Below are positions 51,459 to 60,678 of a DNA stretch of 64,000 nt, piece after piece. The DNA comes from Lachnospiraceae bacterium. Its GTDB lineage: Bacteria; Bacillota; Clostridia; Lachnospirales; Lachnospiraceae. A program made the position numbers and the translations under genes. The DNA lies in contig CABJBK010000009.1 of assembly GCA_902363825.1 (NCBI GenBank), positions 102,626-166,625 of the forward strand. The letters are read 5' to 3'. Numbering within the stretch: position 1 is the first letter of the stretch; each line of letters opens with the position of its first letter. Under the pieces are notes generated by a model. It did no database searches and was not told where the DNA came from. It saw only the letters and a program-made list of their open reading frames with translations.

Positions 51459-52418
51459 GTGTTTGATTTTGAAAAACCTAAGATTGAAATTGCGGAAATT
51501 TCAGATGACAAAAGATACGGCAGATTTGTCGTAGAACCTTTGGAAAGAGGGTACGGCACAACACTTGGTAATTCTCTTAGAAGAATTATGCTTTCTTCCT
51601 TACCAGGTGCGGCAGTAAGTCAGGTAAAAATCGATGGCGTTTTACATGAATTCAGTTCCATTCCGGGCGTAAAGGAAGATGTAACTGAAATCATCATGAA
51701 TATCAAAAACCTTGCGATCAAGAATGACAGCGCGACCAATGAGCCGAAAGCTGCTTATATTGAATTCGAAGGCGAAGGCGTTGTAACAGCTGCTGATATT
51801 CAGGTTGATCAGGATATTGAAATTTTGAATCCGGATCTGGTCATTGCGCATTTGAATGGTGGCGCAGATTCCAAGTTATATATGGAACTCACCATTACAA
51901 AGGGCAGAGGCTATGTAAATGCGGAGAAGAATAAGAGCGGTGATCTGCCGATCGGCGTGATCGCGGTTGACTCAATTTACACACCGGTTGAGCGTGTAAA
52001 TCTTACGATTGAAAACACCCGTGTTGGTCAGATCACAGATTATGACAAACTGACACTGGATGTATTCACCAATGGCACACTGGCTCCGGACGAAGCAGTC
52101 AGTCTTGCAGCTAAGGTATTAAGTGAGCACCTGAGTCTCTTTATCAATCTGTCAGAAGTTGCACAGCAGACAGATGTTATGGTAGAGAAGGAAGACAATG
52201 CACAGGCGAAAGTTCTTGAAATGAACATTGATGAACTGGAATTGTCCGTTCGTTCTTACAACTGCCTGAAGAGAGCAGGTATCAATACGGTGGAGGAACT
52301 TACGAACCGTACACCGGAAGATATGATGAAAGTTCGTAACCTTGGACGTAAGTCATTGGAAGAAGTTTTAGCGAAGTTGAAAGAGCTTGGTCTTCAGTTA
52401 AATCAGGGAGACGAATAA
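51459..52418 (+). CDS. rpoA: DNA-directed RNA polymerase subunit alpha
   Basis: About 319 residues from GTG 51459, which follows GAAGGAGGG; an ATG at 51426 would swallow that site. N-terminal domain with [23 protein letters not shown] in part ([17 protein letters not shown]), C-terminal domain with [16 protein letters not shown] and [13 protein letters not shown]. Scaffold for polymerase assembly and contact site for activators. Confidence 0.98.
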   Translation: MFDFEKPKIEIAEISDDKRYGRFVVEPLERGYGTTLGNSLRRIMLSSLPGAAVSQVKIDGVLHEFSSIPGVKEDVTEIIMNIKNLAIKNDSATNEPKAAYIEFEGEGVVTAADIQVDQDIEILNPDLVIAHLNGGADSKLYMELTITKGRGYVNAEKNKSGDLPIGVIAVDSIYTPVERVNLTIENTRVGQITDYDKLTLDVFTNGTLAPDEAVSLAAKVLSEHLSLFINLSEVAQQTDVMVEKEDNAQAKVLEMNIDELELSVRSYNCLKRAGINTVEELTNRTPEDMMKVRNLGRKSLEEVLAKLKELGLQLNQGDE

Positions 52419-52546
52419 GGCATACGCAGTAAGTCCGATTGGCATGCAGGTGTCAGCTCATGCGTGGGTGAACAAATTAAAAAATTGCATTCGGTAAGTA
52501 AGACCAAAGGGCGTGGCCGGATGTTCCACAATGGAGGATTATAAAA

Positions 52547-53083
52547 ATGGCAAAGTATAGAAAATTAGGAAGAACATCAGATCAGAGAAAAGCATTGATC
52601 AGAGGTCAGGTAACAGCATTATTATACAATGGTAAGATCGTTACCACAGAAGCAAAGGCTAAGGAAATCCGTAAGGTAGCGGAAGGTCTGATCGCACTTG
52701 CAGTAAAAGAAAAAGACAACTTTGAAGAAGTAACTGTAAAAGCAAAAGTTGCCCGCAAAGACAAAGATGGCAAGAGAGTCAAAGAAGTTGTAGACGGAAA
52801 GAAAGTTACCGTATACGATGAAGTTGAAAAGACCATCAAGAAAGATAAGCCGTCCCGTCTTCATGCAAGAAGAGAAATGTTAAAGGTTCTTTATCCGGTA
52901 AAGGAAGTTCCGGCAGAAGCTGCAGGAAAGAAGAAGAACACAAAGCAGGTTGATTTACCGGCTAAATTATTTGATGAAATCGCTCCGAAGTACGCAGATC
53001 GTAACGGTGGTTACACCAGAATCGTTAAGATCGGTCAGCGTAAAGGTGACGGTGCATTAGAAGTTCTGCTTGAGTTAGTATAA
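52547..53083 (+). CDS. rplQ: 50S ribosomal protein L17 with internal insertion
   Basis: 178 residues, against about 115-130 for most bacterial L17. The start ([20 protein letters not shown]) and end ([20 protein letters not shown]) are canonical. A charged insertion of about 50 residues (53-103) and a second short one (about 118-137, [11 protein letters not shown]) lie between. Such enlarged L17 proteins occur in Lachnospiraceae. Ends the supercluster. Confidence 0.96.
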   Translation: MAKYRKLGRTSDQRKALIRGQVTALLYNGKIVTTEAKAKEIRKVAEGLIALAVKEKDNFEEVTVKAKVARKDKDGKRVKEVVDGKKVTVYDEVEKTIKKDKPSRLHARREMLKVLYPVKEVPAEAAGKKKNTKQVDLPAKLFDEIAPKYADRNGGYTRIVKIGQRKGDGALEVLLELV

Positions 53084-53103
53084 TTGATAAAATAACAAAA
53101 AAG

Positions 53104-53154
53104 AAAGGATATTTTCGGAAGACCGGATGGCCAACCGAGAATATCCTTTTTTTT
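53104..53154 (+). terminator. strong terminator of the ribosomal supercluster
   Basis: AAGGATATTTTCGG pairs with CCGAGAATATCCTT (one G-U) and is followed by TTTTTT; an inner CCGG element stacks in the loop. Confidence 0.92.
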
Positions 53155-53171
53155 GCTTTGACGATCGTTCA

Positions 53172-53633
53172 TCAGCGGGCAGCGGAACCCTTGTCCGGCG
53201 TCCAGGTATCGGTTAGGATGTCCACACTCGTTTTATCCTCTTTGTAGAGGGCAAGCAGGGTTTCCCAGAGCGTGTGGATCTTTGCGGTCAGAACAGCATT
53301 TGCGGAAACACTGTAAGGTGCCAGCGCGTTTACATCAAACAGACGCATGGATACCGGCGGAAGAAAGACAAGGTTTAAGGAGCGTGTTTTGTCACCGCAG
53401 GTCTCGATGTCTTCATAGGTGATCATAACAAAATCCTCGCCCCGGTAGTTGCAGGAAAAGGCAACGTAGCATTCGTCCATGATCCATTCCTTTTTGTCTT
53501 CCTTTACCACGATCTTTTTATCCCGGTCTTCGTATTCGGAAGTTTCAATTTCCAGACGCCATTTCAGATGTCCGGCTTTGGTATCTTTTAACATATCATC
53601 TAATTTCGCATTTAATGCTTCAGGACTCATCAT
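53172..53633 (-). CDS. hypothetical protein
   Basis: About 153 residues, soluble, no motif recognised. It starts MMSPEALNAKLDDMLKDTK and contains mixed alpha/beta segments (GHLKWRLEIETSEYEDRDKK; CYVAFSCNYRGEDFVMITYED). ATG 53633 follows AAGGAGA; an ATG at 53660 would include it. Conserved-looking but unknown. Monocistronic, convergent with rplQ across the strong terminator. Confidence 0.7.
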   Translation of the reverse strand: MMSPEALNAKLDDMLKDTKAGHLKWRLEIETSEYEDRDKKIVVKEDKKEWIMDECYVAFSCNYRGEDFVMITYEDIETCGDKTRSLNLVFLPPVSMRLFDVNALAPYSVSANAVLTAKIHTLWETLLALYKEDKTSVDILTDTWTPDKGSAAR

Positions 53634-53722
53634 ATTGTAAAATCTCCTTTGATCCAACATATTTTCTGATTATCAATTATAGCATATCCGGGCATTGATG
53701 GAAACAGATTCCGAAAATCCAA

Positions 53723-55606
53723 TCAGACATAAAGCTCGCACCAGCGCGCAAAGCAGACCAGATTCCAGATGATGTCGGCAAGATAGTCATTTCCCGTGGG
53801 ATCCCGGTAGTATTTGTGCAGCAGAAACTGGACGGCATCCGCCTTTAAGAAGGGATAGCGCAGGATCGCGGAAGGGCTTAGCGTGTCTGTGACAAATTCT
53901 TTTAATTCCGCGCGCAGCCAGTCATGGATCGGTGGGATAAAGCCCTCTTTTTTCTGGAAGATGATATCATCCGGGAGCAGCCCTTTTGCAGCCTGTTTTA
54001 AGAGATACTTGGTCTCTCCGTTCCGGATCTTGTAGGAGCCGGGCAGTGAGTTTACATAATCCACCAGCCGACAGTCCAGAAACGGCGAACGGATCTCCAG
54101 TCCATGTGCCATGGAGAGCGCGTCCGTATAGCTTAATACCTGATCCGGCAGGAAACTTGTCTGGAAATACTCCAAAGAGCGGTTTAGGGCATCCGCACCG
54201 GACAGCGAAGAAAAGATCTCACGCAGCTGGAGAAGCGTCTTTTTTTTCGAGATCAGCTCTCCGAATACCTCATCCGATAAAAACAGTGCTTTCTCGTCAT
54301 CGGTCATATTGAGCATGCGGTAACTCAGCCGTACTTCGCTGCCGCCGCTGTAATCATAGAGATTCGCGAGAAAATCACTGCGGTCGGAAAACGGCGCAAG
54401 GAGAGCGGGATCCATGTCGGCAGGGGAAAGACCGTTTGCTTTCATTTGCGCAAAAAACTGCATCGGAAAGGCAAGCTGCTGTAAGGGATAGCTGCCGAAA
54501 AGTTCGTCTGCGCCGTCACCGGAGAGCACAGCCTTTACATCGGAATGTGCGCGTCCCGACAAAAACCAGGTGGAAGCGGAGGCGGCAAAAGGCTGGTCAA
54601 AACAGCGGATGACGGTATCCAGCTCCGAGATCATATCGGAAGCGGTCATCGGTGCAGTGGTGTGTATGGTGTGGCAGGCATTGGCTGTCCGGGCGGCGTT
54701 TGCGGTATCCTTTTCCTTCTGATAAAACGCACCGGGGCGTCTGCTTTCATGCTCCAGACAATAGCTGCGCAGCGGGTGATCCGCGAGCGAGGAAGCGAGG
54801 GTGGTGACGATACCGGAGTCAAGCCCGCCGCTTAGAAAAGTACCGATCTCCACATCTGCGTCCAGACGCAGTTTTACGGCGTCCTTTAACAGGAAGCGGA
54901 CCTTTTCGATGGCAGTTGGCAGAGAGTCCTTGGAAACCGGGGAAAAAGATGGGGCAAAATAGCGTGTGAGCTTTTTCCCGGAAGCCGTAAATGTGAGTAT
55001 CGTGCCGGGGCGCAGCGCGTAAATATCCCAAAAGGCAGTTTCGGGCGAGGAGACAGCCTGAAAGGAAAAATAGGAATAGAGCGCGTTTGCGTTTATCTTC
55101 TTCGGATAAGAAGGATGGAGCAAAATGCTTTTAATCTCGGACGCAAATACGATTTCGGTTCCGTTGTAATAATAAAAAAGCGGTTTTACGCCCATGCGGT
55201 CGCGGATCAGATACAGACACTCCTTGTTCCGGTCCCAGAGTGCGATCGCAAACATACCGTTTAGTTTTTCCACAAACCGGATGCCATACTCTTCATACAG
55301 ATGCACGATCAGCTCGGAGTCGGAGTGGTCGGAGGAAAAGAGATGTCCTTTTCCTTTCAGCTCAGTGATCAGTGAGCGGTAATTATAAATTTCGCCGTTC
55401 CACACCGCAAAAACCGTGGAATCCTCATTTTCAACCGGCTGACCGCCGGAGACGGGATCCACGATGGAAAGCCGCCTGGAGCAGAGGTTCATTCTGCCGT
55501 CACTGTAGCAGCCGGAGCCGTCCGGGCCGCGATGCCGGATCGCATTTCCCATCTGATCTAACAGCCCGTCGTTGGCATGTCCAGAAAATCCGCATATTCC
55601 GCACAT
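53723..55606 (-). CDS. asnB: glutamine-hydrolysing asparagine synthetase
   Basis: 627 residues. N-terminal class II glutaminase with catalytic Cys2 (MCGICGFSG), HRGPDG and WNGEIYNY; C-terminal synthetase with the PP-loop LSGGLDSG and VLSGDGADELFGSYP. Makes asparagine from aspartate, glutamine and ATP; close relatives amidate cell-wall or sugar substrates. AGGAGG precedes the ATG, and TATAAT sits at 55667-55662 on the minus strand. Divergent from a glycosyltransferase-like gene. Confidence 0.93.
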   Translation of the reverse strand: MCGICGFSGHANDGLLDQMGNAIRHRGPDGSGCYSDGRMNLCSRRLSIVDPVSGGQPVENEDSTVFAVWNGEIYNYRSLITELKGKGHLFSSDHSDSELIVHLYEEYGIRFVEKLNGMFAIALWDRNKECLYLIRDRMGVKPLFYYYNGTEIVFASEIKSILLHPSYPKKINANALYSYFSFQAVSSPETAFWDIYALRPGTILTFTASGKKLTRYFAPSFSPVSKDSLPTAIEKVRFLLKDAVKLRLDADVEIGTFLSGGLDSGIVTTLASSLADHPLRSYCLEHESRRPGAFYQKEKDTANAARTANACHTIHTTAPMTASDMISELDTVIRCFDQPFAASASTWFLSGRAHSDVKAVLSGDGADELFGSYPLQQLAFPMQFFAQMKANGLSPADMDPALLAPFSDRSDFLANLYDYSGGSEVRLSYRMLNMTDDEKALFLSDEVFGELISKKKTLLQLREIFSSLSGADALNRSLEYFQTSFLPDQVLSYTDALSMAHGLEIRSPFLDCRLVDYVNSLPGSYKIRNGETKYLLKQAAKGLLPDDIIFQKKEGFIPPIHDWLRAELKEFVTDTLSPSAILRYPFLKADAVQFLLHKYYRDPTGNDYLADIIWNLVCFARWCELYV

Positions 55607-55661
55607 AGGAATCCTCCTGTCCGTAAAAAATCTTTTGAAATGTTATCAATCGTATACTTTC

Positions 55662-55689
55662 ATTATACGGGAAACCGCCCAAAACGCAA
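55662..55689 (-). promoter_or_regulatory. promoter of asnB
   Basis: On the minus strand TTGCGT-like -35 and TATAAT -10 (55667-55662), spacing 16-17. Confidence 0.5.
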
Positions 55690-55711
55690 AGAAAATTCAG
55701 AGGGAATGGAA

Positions 55712-55740
55712 TTGTATAAATAAAAAAAAGGTGCTAGAAT
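55712..55740 (+). promoter_or_regulatory. promoter of the glycosyltransferase-pepD operon
   Basis: TTGTAT (55712-55717), 17-base A-rich spacer, TAGAAT (55735-55740). Confidence 0.6.
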
Positions 55741-55784
55741 AGGTTAGGTTTCAAATAACAGAAATGGATATAAGGCATAATAGA

Positions 55785-56972
55785 ATGGATCAGGAAAAGA
55801 AAAAACCGGTCTTATTGTTTACAAGCCGGGAAATCTGCTATTATTCCGCAGATTTTTTTATGAATCAGATGGCGGAAGCGTTTGAGACGCTCGGGTACCC
55901 TGCAAGACTGTGTGTGCTGGACTTGGAGAAGGATGTGGACGCGCAGCTTGCCCCTTATGTCGGTAACAGCTATACGGCGGTTTTGGATATCAATTCGCTG
56001 CTGCCACGGGCGGTTATGGATAACGGGACACCATACCTGGAGCAGCTGGACGCACCGTTTTATAATTATCTGGTGGATCACCCGTTTTATCACCATCCGG
56101 GGCTTTCCGTCCCGTTAAAAAATTATCATGTGCTCTGCCTCGATGAAAATCACGTTGCCTACGCAAAAAAGTATTATCCGCATTTGGAGAGTGTGTCGCT
56201 GCTTCCGCTCGGTGCGACAAAGGCGCTCGTGCCGGTTCCGGTGGAGCAGAAAAAAGAGTCGGTGCTTTTTATCGGGACTTATAACTGCGCGGCGGATGTT
56301 TACCGCGAGATGGAAGAACTGCCGCAGGGCTTAAAAGCGGATGACAAAGCACTGATCGACATCATGCTGGCAGATCCCTCGATTTCCCAGGAAGAAGCGT
56401 TTAGAAGCCTGCTTGCCGGGCGTGGGGAGGAGCTTACGGATGCGGAGTTCGCGTTTCGGATGAACCGCATGTATCATGTGGATCATTATCTGCGCAATTA
56501 TTACAGGGAAGAAGCGATCCGCACCCTGGTGCGCCACCATATTCCGGTCACAGTGCTTGGAAACAACTGGGAGCAGTTAAAAGAGCAGGAGAGCCGCTAT
56601 TTTACGATCCAGCCGCCGGTCGATTTTTCGATGACATTTCAAAAGATCGCGGAGTACGAGGTACTGCTTAATGTATCACCGCTTTTTAAAGCCGGAGTGC
56701 ATGACCGGGTGTTTGCGGCGATGGCAAATCAGACGGTATGTCTGACCGACAGAAACGGATATATGGAGCGAAACTTTAAAGACGGCGGGAATATCAGCCT
56801 GTTTTCGTTAAAACATATGGAAGAGCTGCCGGATATGGCAGAGGAATTTTTAAGTAACCCAACGAGGCGGCAGGAAGTGACAGCTGCGGCGCAGATGGAA
56901 TTTGACCGGAAGCACAGCTGGCTGAAACGGACAGAGCAGTTTATCAATCTTATGGAAAAGGAGCAAAAATAG
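55785..56972 (+). CDS. CgeB-like glycosyltransferase
   Basis: About 395 residues, two Rossmann-like halves. N-terminal VLLFTSREICYYSADFFMNQM, middle VLFIGTYNCAADVYREMEELP and C-terminal MTFQKIAEYEVLLNVSPLFKAGVHDRVFAAMANQT in part (HDRVFAAMANQT), a pattern seen in CgeB/DUF3880-type glycosyltransferases of spore coat and surface glycans. ATG 55785 is preferred over 55764, since AAGG lies 9 bases upstream; neither site is strong. The pepD gene follows immediately. Donor and acceptor unknown. Confidence 0.72.
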   Translation: MDQEKKKPVLLFTSREICYYSADFFMNQMAEAFETLGYPARLCVLDLEKDVDAQLAPYVGNSYTAVLDINSLLPRAVMDNGTPYLEQLDAPFYNYLVDHPFYHHPGLSVPLKNYHVLCLDENHVAYAKKYYPHLESVSLLPLGATKALVPVPVEQKKESVLFIGTYNCAADVYREMEELPQGLKADDKALIDIMLADPSISQEEAFRSLLAGRGEELTDAEFAFRMNRMYHVDHYLRNYYREEAIRTLVRHHIPVTVLGNNWEQLKEQESRYFTIQPPVDFSMTFQKIAEYEVLLNVSPLFKAGVHDRVFAAMANQTVCLTDRNGYMERNFKDGGNISLFSLKHMEELPDMAEEFLSNPTRRQEVTAAAQMEFDRKHSWLKRTEQFINLMEKEQK

Positions 56973-58418
56973 ATGAGAGTACTGGAAAATTTAGAACCGA
57001 AGAATGTATTTTATTTTTTTGAGGAGATCAGCAGAATACCGCGCCCTTCTTATAAGGAAGAAAAGATCAGTAATTATCTGGTAAATTTCGCGAAAGAGAG
57101 AAATCTGGAAGTTTATCAGGATGATTTAAAAAACGTCATTATCATCAAGGAAGCGACGAAGGGCTACGAAGATGTTGAGCCGATCATCTTACAGGGGCAT
57201 ATGGACATGGTGTGCGAAAAGGAGCCGGATTGTACGATCGATTTTGAAAACGATCCGCTCACGCTGGAGATAGAGGGCGATTATATCACGGCAAAGGGAA
57301 CGACACTCGGCGGAGATGACGGGATTGCGGTCGCATATGCGCTTGCGATCCTGGATTCGGATACGATCGAGCATCCGAGGCTTGAGGTCGTGATCACAGT
57401 ATCCGAGGAAGTGGGCATGGACGGAGCGAATGGCATCGATCTTTCCATGTTAAAAGGGAAAAAGGTGTTGAATCTGGACTCGGAAGAAGAAGGACATATG
57501 CTTGCAAGCTGTGCGGGCGGATGCACGACGGTATGCAGACTGCCGCTTGCCTTTGAAAAGAAGAGCGGAGAATTGTTTGAGATCCATATTTCTGGTCTGC
57601 TCGGCGGACATTCGGGTGGAGAGATCGATAAGGAGCGCGCAAATTCCAATCTTCTGATGGGACGTTTCTTCTTACGGCTTTCCGAAAAGACTCCGTTTGC
57701 GATCGCAGAGCTTGCCGGAGGAACCAAGGACAATGCCATTCCGCGTGAGACAACGGCAAAGATCATGCTTGACGCGGGAAAAGAGGATCTGCTCATGCAG
57801 GAGATCGCCGCTTATCAGGAGATCTTAACAGCCGAGTATCAGAGCAGTGACAAAGATATCAAAGTCCGGGCAAAAGCGCTTGGATGCGGCGAGGAACGCG
57901 TGACGACCGCAGAGGACGCAGGGAAGATGACGATGCTCTTAACCCATCTCCCGGCTGGCATCCAGCGCATGAGCATGGATATCAAAGGGCTTGTGGAAAC
58001 CTCTTTGAACCTCGGAATCCTGTATCTCGAAGAAGATGCGGCTGTCTTAAAATATTCGGTGCGCAGCTCGGTAAAGACGCAGAAAGAGCTTCTCGTCCAG
58101 AAATTGAAGTCACTGACGGAGTGGCTCGGCGGCAGTATCTCCATCTATGGGGATTATCCGGCGTGGGAGTACAAAAAAGACTCTAAACTGCGTGATGATA
58201 TGGTGGCAGTTTATGAGCGGATGTACGGAAAGAAGCCATCGGTGGAAGCGATCCATGCGGGACTTGAGTGCGGACTCCTCTCTGCCAAGATCCCGGGCAT
58301 GGATGCGGTATCGATCGGGCCGGATATGATCGATATCCACACAACCGGGGAGAAATTAAGCATTTCTTCCACAAAACGTGTGTGGGAATATGTACTGGAA
58401 GTGCTCAAATGTAAATAG
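56973..58418 (+). CDS. pepD: aminoacyl-histidine dipeptidase (PepD, M20)
   Basis: 481 residues; zinc dipeptidase with broad specificity. Metal site residues visible: His76 and Asp78 in QGHMDMVCEKE, Asp115/116 in GGDDGIAVAYA, and Glu145/146 in VSEEVGMDGA. The lid/dimer domain lies in the middle, as in the family. Start is directly at the preceding stop (TAGATGAG), with AAGGAG upstream. Cytoplasmic peptide recycling. Confidence 0.93.
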   Translation: MRVLENLEPKNVFYFFEEISRIPRPSYKEEKISNYLVNFAKERNLEVYQDDLKNVIIIKEATKGYEDVEPIILQGHMDMVCEKEPDCTIDFENDPLTLEIEGDYITAKGTTLGGDDGIAVAYALAILDSDTIEHPRLEVVITVSEEVGMDGANGIDLSMLKGKKVLNLDSEEEGHMLASCAGGCTTVCRLPLAFEKKSGELFEIHISGLLGGHSGGEIDKERANSNLLMGRFFLRLSEKTPFAIAELAGGTKDNAIPRETTAKIMLDAGKEDLLMQEIAAYQEILTAEYQSSDKDIKVRAKALGCGEERVTTAEDAGKMTMLLTHLPAGIQRMSMDIKGLVETSLNLGILYLEEDAAVLKYSVRSSVKTQKELLVQKLKSLTEWLGGSISIYGDYPAWEYKKDSKLRDDMVAVYERMYGKKPSVEAIHAGLECGLLSAKIPGMDAVSIGPDMIDIHTTGEKLSISSTKRVWEYVLEVLKCK

Positions 58419-58452
58419 GAACGTGACGGCGGAGGAGAATTATAAACATAGA

Positions 58453-58517
58453 TTTAGAAATACTTTAGAATCCTTTTAGAAATCAGACACAGTTTCGTCA
58501 TAATTTGCCGATATACT
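58453..58517 (+). promoter_or_regulatory. three TTTAGAA repeats at 11-bp period with downstream promoter
   Basis: TTTAGAA occurs at 58453-58459, 58464-58470 and 58475-58481, exactly one helical turn apart, like binding sites of OmpR/PhoB-family response regulators (PhoP Pho boxes in Gram-positives have 11-bp TT-A--A repeats). A -10 TATACT (58512-58517) or CATAAT (58499-58504) follows; no good -35 exists, as expected for an activated promoter. Confidence 0.6.
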
Positions 58518-58523
58518 AACAGT

Positions 58524-58652
58524 ATCAAATGGAGTTGACGATATCTTGATGCATCGGAGTCGTCAGCTTCGGCTAGGCAATAATTTCCTTTTTATAGATG
58601 TAACATTTTCATAACTAAACTCCTCGAAAAAGCAGCCGCAAGGCTGCTTTTT
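58524..58652 (+). ncRNA. candidate small noncoding RNA
   Basis: About 130 bases with no reasonable reading frame between the repeat promoter and a terminator. Structures: TGACGA/TCGTCA stem, AGC-TTCG-GCT hairpin with a UUCG tetraloop, and the terminator AAAAAGCAGCC-GCAA-GGCTGCTTTTT with a GNRA loop. The start site and existence as an independent RNA are inferred; it could also be the pepD 3' untranslated region. Confidence 0.5.
58627..58652 (+). terminator. intrinsic terminator with GCAA tetraloop
   Basis: AAAAAGCAGCC pairs perfectly with GGCTGCTTTTT around GCAA. Confidence 0.92.
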
Positions 58653-58713
58653 CACTGTATAAAAGAGGATGTCGATATATCTTTTTGGTATGAAAACCAT
58701 ATAAATAAAGCAG

Positions 58714-58742
58714 TTGTATTTTACGGAAATCGGGTGTAAAAT
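58714..58742 (+). promoter_or_regulatory. promoter of the antiporter gene
   Basis: TTGTAT (58714-58719), 17-base spacer, TAAAAT (58737-58742). Confidence 0.6.
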
Positions 58743-58819
58743 GGGTAAGCAAAAAGAATAATACAGATAGAATGTATCCGATATCAGACCGGATACAGGA
58801 AAGAAAGGGAAGATATATT

Positions 58820-60022
58820 ATGGAATCATATGAATTTTTGCTGTTTTTGGCGATCATCCTGTTTGCAACGAAGATCTGCGGACTGTTTTCCAGAAAGTTC
58901 CACATGCCACAGGTTGTCGGAGCACTTTTGGCAGGTGTGATCCTCGGACCGTCCGTACTGAATCTGATCAGTTTTGACGGAGCGACCGGCAGCTACCTGG
59001 AGATCACCGCTGAGATCGGTGTTATCCTGTTAATGTTTTCCGCAGGTCTTGAGACGGATCTGACGGAGTTAAAGGAAAACGGAGTAGCTTCCTTTATCAC
59101 TGCGGGGATCGGAGTTCTGGTTCCTCTGTTCGGCGGATTTTTGTCCTACGCGCTTTATTTCCACACAGACTTCGGAGATTTCATGGAAGTGTTAAAGGCA
59201 GTCTTTGTCGGTGTGGTACTGACAGCGACCTCGGTAAGTATTACCGTTGAGACACTGCGTGAACTTGGAAAGTTAAAGGGACGTGTCGGAACAACGATCC
59301 TTGGCGCGGCTGTTATCGACGATATCATGGGTATCATCGTGCTCACAGTTGTGACAAGTATCGAGGATACTTCGGTAAATCCGTTTACCGTTCTGTTAAA
59401 GATCGTGCTGTACTTTATTGTGATCGCGATCGTTGCGTTTGTAATGTTTAAATGCAAGAAGCTGATCGAGGGAGCGGGCGAGAAACGAAGAGTAACGATT
59501 TTCGCGATCGCGTTCTGTTTCCTTCTGTCCTATGTTTCAGAACAGTTCTTCGGGATCGCGGATATCACCGGCGCGTATTTTGCCGGACTGATGCTCTGTA
59601 ATATGAAGATCGGGGATTACATCAAGGCGAGAGCGGAAGTACCGTCTTACCTGCTCTTCTCACCGGTATTCTTCGCAAGTATCGGGATCAAGACACAGTT
59701 AGAGGGAATGAACGGAAAACTGATCGGTTTCTGCGTGATCCTGCTTGTCGTAGCGATCCTTACAAAAGTGGTCGGCTGCGGACTTGGAGCGAAGATATGC
59801 AGATACAGCAACAAGGAAGCGCTGCAGATCGGTGTGGGTATGATCTCCCGTGGTGAGGTCGCATTGATCGTGGCACAGAAAGGATACGCGTGCGGTATGT
59901 TGGATGATGTGCTGTTCGCGCCGATCGTAGTGGTCGTTATCGTTACCACCCTGATCACGCCGATCTTATTAAAAGTTGTTATGAAAGATAAGGATGAGAC
60001 CGCCGAGGGCGCAAAAGCGTAA
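58820..60022 (+). CDS. CPA2-type cation/proton antiporter
   Basis: About 400 residues, 11-12 membrane segments. PQVVGALLAGVILGPSVL, EIGVILLMFSAGLETDL and the unwound-helix motif LGAAVIDDIMGIIVL with its Asp pair are diagnostic of the CPA2 (Kef/Nap) family of Na+/H+ or K+/H+ exchangers. No regulatory RCK domain follows. ATG 58820 has AAAGGGAAG upstream. Its own promoter lies after the small-RNA terminator. Confidence 0.9.
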   Translation: MESYEFLLFLAIILFATKICGLFSRKFHMPQVVGALLAGVILGPSVLNLISFDGATGSYLEITAEIGVILLMFSAGLETDLTELKENGVASFITAGIGVLVPLFGGFLSYALYFHTDFGDFMEVLKAVFVGVVLTATSVSITVETLRELGKLKGRVGTTILGAAVIDDIMGIIVLTVVTSIEDTSVNPFTVLLKIVLYFIVIAIVAFVMFKCKKLIEGAGEKRRVTIFAIAFCFLLSYVSEQFFGIADITGAYFAGLMLCNMKIGDYIKARAEVPSYLLFSPVFFASIGIKTQLEGMNGKLIGFCVILLVVAILTKVVGCGLGAKICRYSNKEALQIGVGMISRGEVALIVAQKGYACGMLDDVLFAPIVVVVIVTTLITPILLKVVMKDKDETAEGAKA

Positions 60023-60033
60023 TGCGGATCTTC

Positions 60034-60600
60034 CTATAAGAACCAGACCTTTTCATTGGTAGAAGAGATCGAGATCGCACCTGCCTGGATCATCTGCATG
60101 ACATCTTCCTTGTCTGAGATCAGTCCGCCGGCAATGACCGGAACCGGGGAGAGATCGCAGATGCGGGAGATGACCTTTGGCATCAGGGCGGGTAAGATCT
60201 CAATGAAATCCGGCCGCACCGCATGGAGCTGTTTCTCAATATTGTCATACGCCATGGAATCAATGACAAAAAAGCGCATGACAGTATAGAGGGACAGCTC
60301 TTTTGCGTGCCTGATGAGCTGCGGGCGGGTGGAGATGATCCCATCCGCCCGGGTATATTTTTTTATAAAATCAACGGCAATCTCTTTGGCATTCAGCCCG
60401 CCGATCAGATCAAGGTGTACAAGCGCAATCTTTCCTGCGGATTTTACAGTATCTACAATGTCTGCAATGTTGCAGATGTCACCATATAAAATGAAGATCA
60501 CCTGGCTGTCGCAGGTCAGACACTGGTGTAATTCCGCGTCGTTTTTGATCGCGGCAATGATCGGTGAGTTCTCAATCGCATCTTTAAATTCTCGGTTCAT
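60034..60600 (-). CDS. glpP: glycerol-3-phosphate-responsive antiterminator GlpP
   Basis: 188 residues, a TIM-barrel-like RNA-binding regulator: NSPIIAAIKNDAELHQCL, FILYGDICNIADIV, VHLDLIGGLNAKE, PDFIEILPALMPKVI and PVIAGGLI are characteristic. In B. subtilis GlpP with glycerol-3-phosphate prevents termination in glp leaders. A matching terminator is in the leader of the dehydrogenase gene at the far end of this cluster. AAGGAGAG precedes the ATG; it has its own promoter. Confidence 0.93.
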   Translation of the reverse strand: MNREFKDAIENSPIIAAIKNDAELHQCLTCDSQVIFILYGDICNIADIVDTVKSAGKIALVHLDLIGGLNAKEIAVDFIKKYTRADGIISTRPQLIRHAKELSLYTVMRFFVIDSMAYDNIEKQLHAVRPDFIEILPALMPKVISRICDLSPVPVIAGGLISDKEDVMQMIQAGAISISSTNEKVWFL

Positions 60601-60638
60601 AAAAGGCTCTCCTTGTGCAAACTGGATGATTTAAGTCC

Positions 60639-60667
60639 ATCATAGCAAGTTTGGGTCAGAAGCGCAA
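60639..60667 (-). promoter_or_regulatory. promoter of glpP
   Basis: On the minus strand TTGCGC (60667-60662), 17-base spacer, TATGAT (60644-60639), 38 bases upstream of the ATG. GlpP can therefore be made independently of the operon it controls. Confidence 0.6.
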
Positions 60668-60678
60668 GAGAGCGGAAA

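Noticed and set aside
58419..58819. A known riboswitch before the antiporter gene
   Set aside because: The structured part ends in its own terminator and a separate promoter precedes the antiporter; no riboswitch consensus that I know fits.
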